This document shows, one piece after another, positions 5,198 through 8,502 of a stretch of DNA of 8,502 nt. The number at the start of each line of letters is the position of its first letter. Position 1 is the stretch's first letter. Origin of the DNA: Fimbriimonadaceae bacterium (GTDB taxonomy: Bacteria; Armatimonadota; Fimbriimonadia; Fimbriimonadales; Fimbriimonadaceae); assembly GCA_022402505.1 (NCBI GenBank), contig JAKRSE010000319.1:1-8502 (forward strand), written 5' to 3'. The notes under the pieces were generated by a model that was not told the origin of the DNA, ran no database searches, and saw only the letters and a list, made by a program, of their open reading frames with translations. The position numbers were made by a program, and so were the translations under genes.

Positions 5198-7474
5198 ATG
5201 CCTTCCCTGCTGGAACTCATCGTCCTCGCCGCGTTCGGCCTGGGCCTTGTTGTGCCCGCCTGGTGGAGATCGCTCGGCAAACGAGGGTCAGCCTGGACGG
5301 CCGTCGTTCCCGGAGGGCTTTTTGTCTGGCTTGCGGCCATGGGGCCGGGGGAGCAGACCTCCTTCCGGCCCTGGGCGCCCGACCTGGGAGCCGAACTCGC
5401 CTTCCGCTTGGATCCCCTCAGCTGGATCTTCTGCCTGCTCATCACCGGCATCGGGGCTCTGGTCTTTCTTTATGCCTCGGGCTACTTCGGCGACGACCCG
5501 GCGACCGGGCGGTTCCTGAGCACCCTTGCCTGCTTCATGGGAGCGATGCTCGGGCTGGCCCTGGCCGACAACGCCATCCTGCTCTTCGTCTTCTGGGAGC
5601 TGACCAGCATCACGAGCTTCCTGCTCATCGGGTTCAAGTCGGCCAAGGAGAAGGCGAGGAAGGCGGCGATCCAGGCGCTCTTCGTCACCGGAGCGGGCGG
5701 GCTCGCCATGCTGGCCGGACTGGTCTGGCTGGGTCTGGAATCGGGCACCTTCCGCCTCTCCGAGATGCCCGCGCTCCCGGCGGCCTCGGCCGGAGCGGTG
5801 CCGATTCTGCTGCTCGTCGCCCTGGGCGCATTCACCAAGAGCGCCCAGTTTCCGTTCCATTTCTGGCTCCCCGGAGCGATGGAGGCCCCCACGCCGGTCT
5901 CCAGCTATCTCCACTCGGCGACGATGGTGAAGGCGGGTGTCTTCCTTCTGGCTCGGCTCAATCCTCAGCTGGGCGAGCTCCCCCTCTGGACCCCTCTGCT
6001 GGCAACGGCAGGGGCGCTCACCCTCTTGACCGGAGGCCTTCTGAGTCTGCGGGCGACCGACCTCAAGCAGATTCTCGCCTACTCGACCGTGGCCGGGCTC
6101 GGAGCCTTGGTGCTCGCTCTGGGTGTGGGAGGGGAGTCGGGGGCCAAGGCCTTCGCCGCCTTCCTGGTGGCCCACGCGCTCTACAAAGGGTGCCTCTTCA
6201 TGGCCGCGGGCTCGGTGGACCACGAGGCGGGCTCGCGGGACGTGCGGGAACTGGGAGGGCTGGCTCGGCTGATGCCCTGGACGGCCGCCGGAGCCGGGCT
6301 CGGGATGCTCAGCATGGCGGGGCTCATTCCTTTCCTCGGATTCGTCGGCAAGGAGTATCTCATCGGGGCCGCGCTGAAGGCCCCCTGGACCCTGCCGGCG
6401 GTGATCGTCGGAGCGGCCACCGCGGGCTGGGCGGGATTCCAGACGGCGATCCGGCCCTTCCATATGGGATCGACTCCGGAAGCGGGCCATGAAGCGCCCT
6501 GGTCGATGCGGGTCGGGCCGTTGGTTTTGGGTGGTTTGGCTCTCGCCCTTGGCCTGTTGCTCCCCGTGATGGATGCGGCCCGGTTGAACGATGTCGGCGC
6601 CGCCGTCTGGGCATCGGGCGATACTCCCCAGATCAAGCTCTGGGCCGGGATCAACGCCGAACTCATGATCAGCCTGGCCTCACTCGCCCTGGGGATCATC
6701 CTGTTCGTCACCTGGCCTCGCTGGCAGCAGGCGGTGGTCGAGAGGGCCGACCGGGTCAAGTTCGGCCCCGCCGAGGGCTGCCGGGCATTGCTGGAGGTGA
6801 TGCCGAAGCTGGCGGGCTTTGCCGCCGCTCCCTTCCAGCAGGGGCGGCTCCGAATCGACCTTCTGGTCGTGGTCCTCACGGCCACGCTGCTGCCCGCGAT
6901 CGCCCTGCTCCGGCACGGCGGCCTCTCGGGCGATCTCGAGCTGACCATGCCGCTGATCCATGAGGTCATGGTGGTGGCGGCGGCGGTGATCGGGGCGATC
7001 CTGAGCAGCGCCACCCAGTCGCGGCTGGCGGCCATCGCCTTTCTGGGGGTCAGCGGGTTCTCGACCGCCCTCCTCTTCGCCTTCTTCGGCGCTCCCGACC
7101 TGGCGGTCACGCAGCTGCTGGTCGAGACCCTGGCGGTGGTCTTCTTCGTCCTCGTTTTCAGCAAGCTCCCGAGATTTGCGGCTCTGGGCAGTCGTTGGGT
7201 CAAGCTGAGGGATGCGGCCATCGCCTCCGCCTTCGGCCTGGTGATGACGGCCCTCGTCCTCGCCGTGCTCTCGGCAGACCCCATGACGCCCGTTTCGGCC
7301 CAGCATCTCGCCCTGAGCGTGCCGGAGGCCAAGGGCGCGAACGTCGTCAACACGATCCTCGTCGATTTCCGCGCCTTGGACACCTTGGGCGAGATCACCG
7401 TGCTGGTCCTTGCGGCCCTGGGAGTCTTCTCCCTGCTTCGCATGGACCGTGAAGAGGCGGAGGCGGCGGCATGA
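5198..7474 (+). CDS. mrpA: Mrp cation/proton antiporter subunit A (MrpA/MnhA/ShaA/PhaA)
   Basis: This is the largest subunit of the Mrp Na+(or K+)/H+ antiporter, a polytopic inner-membrane protein related to complex I subunit NuoL. The 758 residues match the family's usual length. Order: a NuoL-like proton-channel module (about 60-430), then MbhD-like (DUF4040, about 575-650) and MbhE-like C-terminal modules. Visible key residues are Glu134 in FWELTS, Lys214 in [15 protein letters not shown], His239 and Lys245 in [11 protein letters not shown], Lys330 in HALYKG, and Lys385 in GFVGKEYL. The MbhD region has [15 protein letters not shown] (631-645). The MbhE end has [19 protein letters not shown] (718-736). 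ATG 5198 is the first start after an in-frame TAA at 5156; its SD is weak. It overlaps mrpB by ATGA. It is typical in sequence, with no sign of truncation. Confidence 0.97.
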   Translation: MPSLLELIVLAAFGLGLVVPAWWRSLGKRGSAWTAVVPGGLFVWLAAMGPGEQTSFRPWAPDLGAELAFRLDPLSWIFCLLITGIGALVFLYASGYFGDDPATGRFLSTLACFMGAMLGLALADNAILLFVFWELTSITSFLLIGFKSAKEKARKAAIQALFVTGAGGLAMLAGLVWLGLESGTFRLSEMPALPAASAGAVPILLLVALGAFTKSAQFPFHFWLPGAMEAPTPVSSYLHSATMVKAGVFLLARLNPQLGELPLWTPLLATAGALTLLTGGLLSLRATDLKQILAYSTVAGLGALVLALGVGGESGAKAFAAFLVAHALYKGCLFMAAGSVDHEAGSRDVRELGGLARLMPWTAAGAGLGMLSMAGLIPFLGFVGKEYLIGAALKAPWTLPAVIVGAATAGWAGFQTAIRPFHMGSTPEAGHEAPWSMRVGPLVLGGLALALGLLLPVMDAARLNDVGAAVWASGDTPQIKLWAGINAELMISLASLALGIILFVTWPRWQQAVVERADRVKFGPAEGCRALLEVMPKLAGFAAAPFQQGRLRIDLLVVVLTATLLPAIALLRHGGLSGDLELTMPLIHEVMVVAAAVIGAILSSATQSRLAAIAFLGVSGFSTALLFAFFGAPDLAVTQLLVETLAVVFFVLVFSKLPRFAALGSRWVKLRDAAIASAFGLVMTALVLAVLSADPMTPVSAQHLALSVPEAKGANVVNTILVDFRALDTLGEITVLVLAALGVFSLLRMDREEAEAAA

Positions 7475-7881
7475 GGTCGATCCTGCTGGCCAAGCTCGCC
7501 GAGCTGCTGGTCCCCATCCTGTTGCTGTTCAGCTTTTTCCTGCTTCTTCGGGGGCACGACCTCCCCGGGGGCGGGTTCATCGGCGGGCTGGTGGCCTCGG
7601 CGGCGATCATCCTGTTGGGCCTCAGCTCCGGTCCGTCGGCCGTCCGGCAGGCCATGAAGCGTCCGCCCCACCTGCTCCTGGGCTGGGGAATCCTCATCGC
7701 TCTGGCGAGCGGGCTGCCCGCCCTCGCCTTCGGCCTGCCATTCATGACCGGACTCTGGTCCACCATCCCGACTCCGATCGGCGAATTCAAGCTCGGCACG
7801 CCCCTCATCTTCGACCTGGGCGTCTTCGTCGTGGTCGTGGGAGTCGTCGTCACCATCTACCTGGAGATGAGGAGCGCCTGA
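7471..7881 (+). CDS. mrpB: Mrp antiporter subunit B (MrpB/MnhB)
   Basis: The 136 residues form a four-helix membrane protein of the MnhB family (helices about 8-26, 37-54, 69-90 and 113-131). The signature [16 protein letters not shown] (25-40) follows the first helix, and [18 protein letters not shown] (107-124) opens the last. Both are hallmark stretches of MrpB and of its homologue MbhF in membrane-bound hydrogenases. The linkage to mrpA, which hydrogenases lack in this form, fixes it as the Mrp subunit. The ATG overlaps the mrpA stop (ATGA, 7471-7474), with GGAGG seven bases upstream. In the complex it packs with MrpA's C-terminal module and MrpC, helping to form the sodium pathway, as known from family structures. 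Confidence 0.96.
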   Translation: MRSILLAKLAELLVPILLLFSFFLLLRGHDLPGGGFIGGLVASAAIILLGLSSGPSAVRQAMKRPPHLLLGWGILIALASGLPALAFGLPFMTGLWSTIPTPIGEFKLGTPLIFDLGVFVVVVGVVVTIYLEMRSA

Positions 7882-8252
7882 TGGAACTGCTTCTCGCCGT
7901 CGGGATCGGAGCTCTCTTTGCCGTGGGCTTCTACATGCTGCTCCGCCGATCGGTGGTTCGGCTGCTGCTCTCGTTCGTCTGCCTCAGCCTGGCGGCGAAC
8001 CTGACGATCTTTACCTCCATCGGCCTTCAGCGAGGGCGGGCGGCCCTGGCTCGGGCGGGCGAGGCGGCTCCGGAAGGTCCGGTGGCCGATCCCCTGGCTC
8101 AGGCCCTGATCCTCACCGCCATCGTCATCAGCTTCGGAGTCCTCGCCTTTGCGATGGTGCTGGTCAAGCGGCTCTATATGGTTCACGGCACCGAAGACCT
8201 GGACTTGATGGAACCGCATGGCGACTCGCCTGAGGAGGGATCCGGCCGATGA
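7881..8252 (+). CDS. mrpC: Mrp antiporter subunit C (MrpC/MnhC, NuoK-like)
   Basis: The 123-residue product is a three-helix NuoK-like membrane subunit. Helix 1 is about 3-21, helix 2 about 27-47 and helix 3 about 73-97. The family hallmark DPLAQALILTAIVISFG (70-86) starts helix 3 after a hydrophilic loop (about 51-69), and Asn40 sits in helix 2 (CLSLAANLTIF). A hydrophilic acidic tail (about 104-123) follows. The start ATG at 7881 shares one base with the mrpB stop (TGATG) and has GAGGAG six bases upstream. A longer frame runs further left, but the extra part is only an out-of-frame reading of mrpB. The stop overlaps the mrpD start (ATGA). MrpC corresponds to complex I NuoK and sits between MrpA and MrpD in the antiporter. 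Confidence 0.96.
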   Translation: MELLLAVGIGALFAVGFYMLLRRSVVRLLLSFVCLSLAANLTIFTSIGLQRGRAALARAGEAAPEGPVADPLAQALILTAIVISFGVLAFAMVLVKRLYMVHGTEDLDLMEPHGDSPEEGSGR

Positions 8253-8502
8253 ACGTCATCCTGCCGATCGCGGCTCCCCTCTTCTTCGCGGCGGCGATGA
8301 CCGCATTCACCCGCAAGGAGCAGGTCCAGCGGCTTGGCGCCCTGCTGGCGGCGGTGATCCATCTCGGGGTCTCGGCCAACCTCTTCATTCAGGTCTGGCG
8401 GTACGGCGCTCAGACCGCCTTTCTCGGCGACTGGCCGGCGCCCTATGGCATCGTGCTGGTGGCCGACACCTTCGGGGCCACCATGAACCTGGTGGGGAGC
8501 CT
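8249..8502 (+). CDS. mrpD: Mrp antiporter subunit D (MrpD/MnhD), N-terminal fragment cut by window edge
   Basis: The first 84 residues are present; the gene continues past the right edge. It starts MNVILPIAAPLFFAA, and a second hydrophobic stretch spans about 29-48. The stretch GDWPAPYGIVLVADTFGATM (60-79) is the characteristic MrpD segment (W-AP-GI-LV-D) just before the NuoM/N-like proton-channel module. A strong AGGAGG (8233-8238) precedes the ATG, which overlaps the mrpC stop as ATGA (8249-8252). MrpD is the second proton-translocating antiporter-like subunit of the complex, homologous to NuoM/NuoN. The catalytic Glu and Lys residues lie outside the window. The A-B-C-D order agrees with the common seven-gene Mrp operon type, so mrpE, mrpF and mrpG are expected downstream. 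Confidence 0.93.
   Translation, partial: MNVILPIAAPLFFAAAMTAFTRKEQVQRLGALLAAVIHLGVSANLFIQVWRYGAQTAFLGDWPAPYGIVLVADTFGATMNLVGS

Noticed and set aside
5119..6492. Plus-strand 457-codon frame and the similarly long minus-strand frames over mrpA (5288-6490, 6181-7671)
   Set aside because: All overlap mrpA, which has clear family motifs along its whole length. These are GC-driven shadows.
5198..8502. Complex I or membrane-bound hydrogenase operon instead of Mrp
   Set aside because: A NuoL-type subunit fused to MbhD/MbhE-like modules, followed by MnhB, NuoK-like and MrpD-type proteins, is the Mrp order. No hydrogenase or quinone-module gene is seen.

Overview
The window is ordinary, densely packed bacterial chromosome with high G+C (by eye about two thirds). 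It comes from a bacterium: there are Shine-Dalgarno sequences, a bacterial-type Pth, a tRNA with encoded CCA, and many ATGA stop/start overlaps. No phylum can be named safely. A DUF5107-like protein with a helical-repeat tail beside housekeeping genes would fit Planctomycetota, Verrucomicrobiota or a related poorly sampled lineage, but that is only an inference. No stretch over about 300 bases lacks a gene, and I see no mobile element, CRISPR array, phage gene or rRNA.

Layout. (1) 2-472 (+): C-terminal part of a glycoside hydrolase family 5 (cellulase-like) enzyme, cut by the left edge. (2) 512-586 (+): tRNA-Ala(UGC) with a G3:U70 pair and encoded CCA. (3) 574-3392 (-): three genes read leftwards in the order DUF5107-like/TPR-like protein, pth (peptidyl-tRNA hydrolase), and a small protein with two SH3-like repeats. 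The first two overlap by ATGA. The stop codon of the third lies inside the tRNA. (4) 3423-4213 (+): a small single-pass membrane protein with a Pro/Glu-rich tail, then a HIT-family nucleotide-binding protein 2 bp downstream. (5) 4345-5073 (-): a short-chain dehydrogenase/reductase. (6) 5198 to the right edge (+): the start of an mrp (mnh/sha/pha) multisubunit cation/proton antiporter operon, with mrpA, mrpB, mrpC and the N-terminus of mrpD. Each start overlaps the preceding stop, and mrpEFG would be expected beyond the edge.

How the genes work together. The only clear multi-gene machine is the Mrp antiporter. It is a membrane complex related to respiratory complex I that uses the proton gradient to expel Na+ (pH and sodium homeostasis). 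The Pth cluster links a translation-recycling enzyme with two proteins of unknown role, a repeatable neighbourhood question rather than a demonstrated pathway. Nothing seen amounts to a convincing new system. The points most worth checking are the antisense overlap of the SH3 gene with tRNA-Ala, a 17-bp direct repeat (13 identical positions) in the mrp/SDR divergent promoter region, and the conserved-neighbourhood questions for the uncharacterised proteins.
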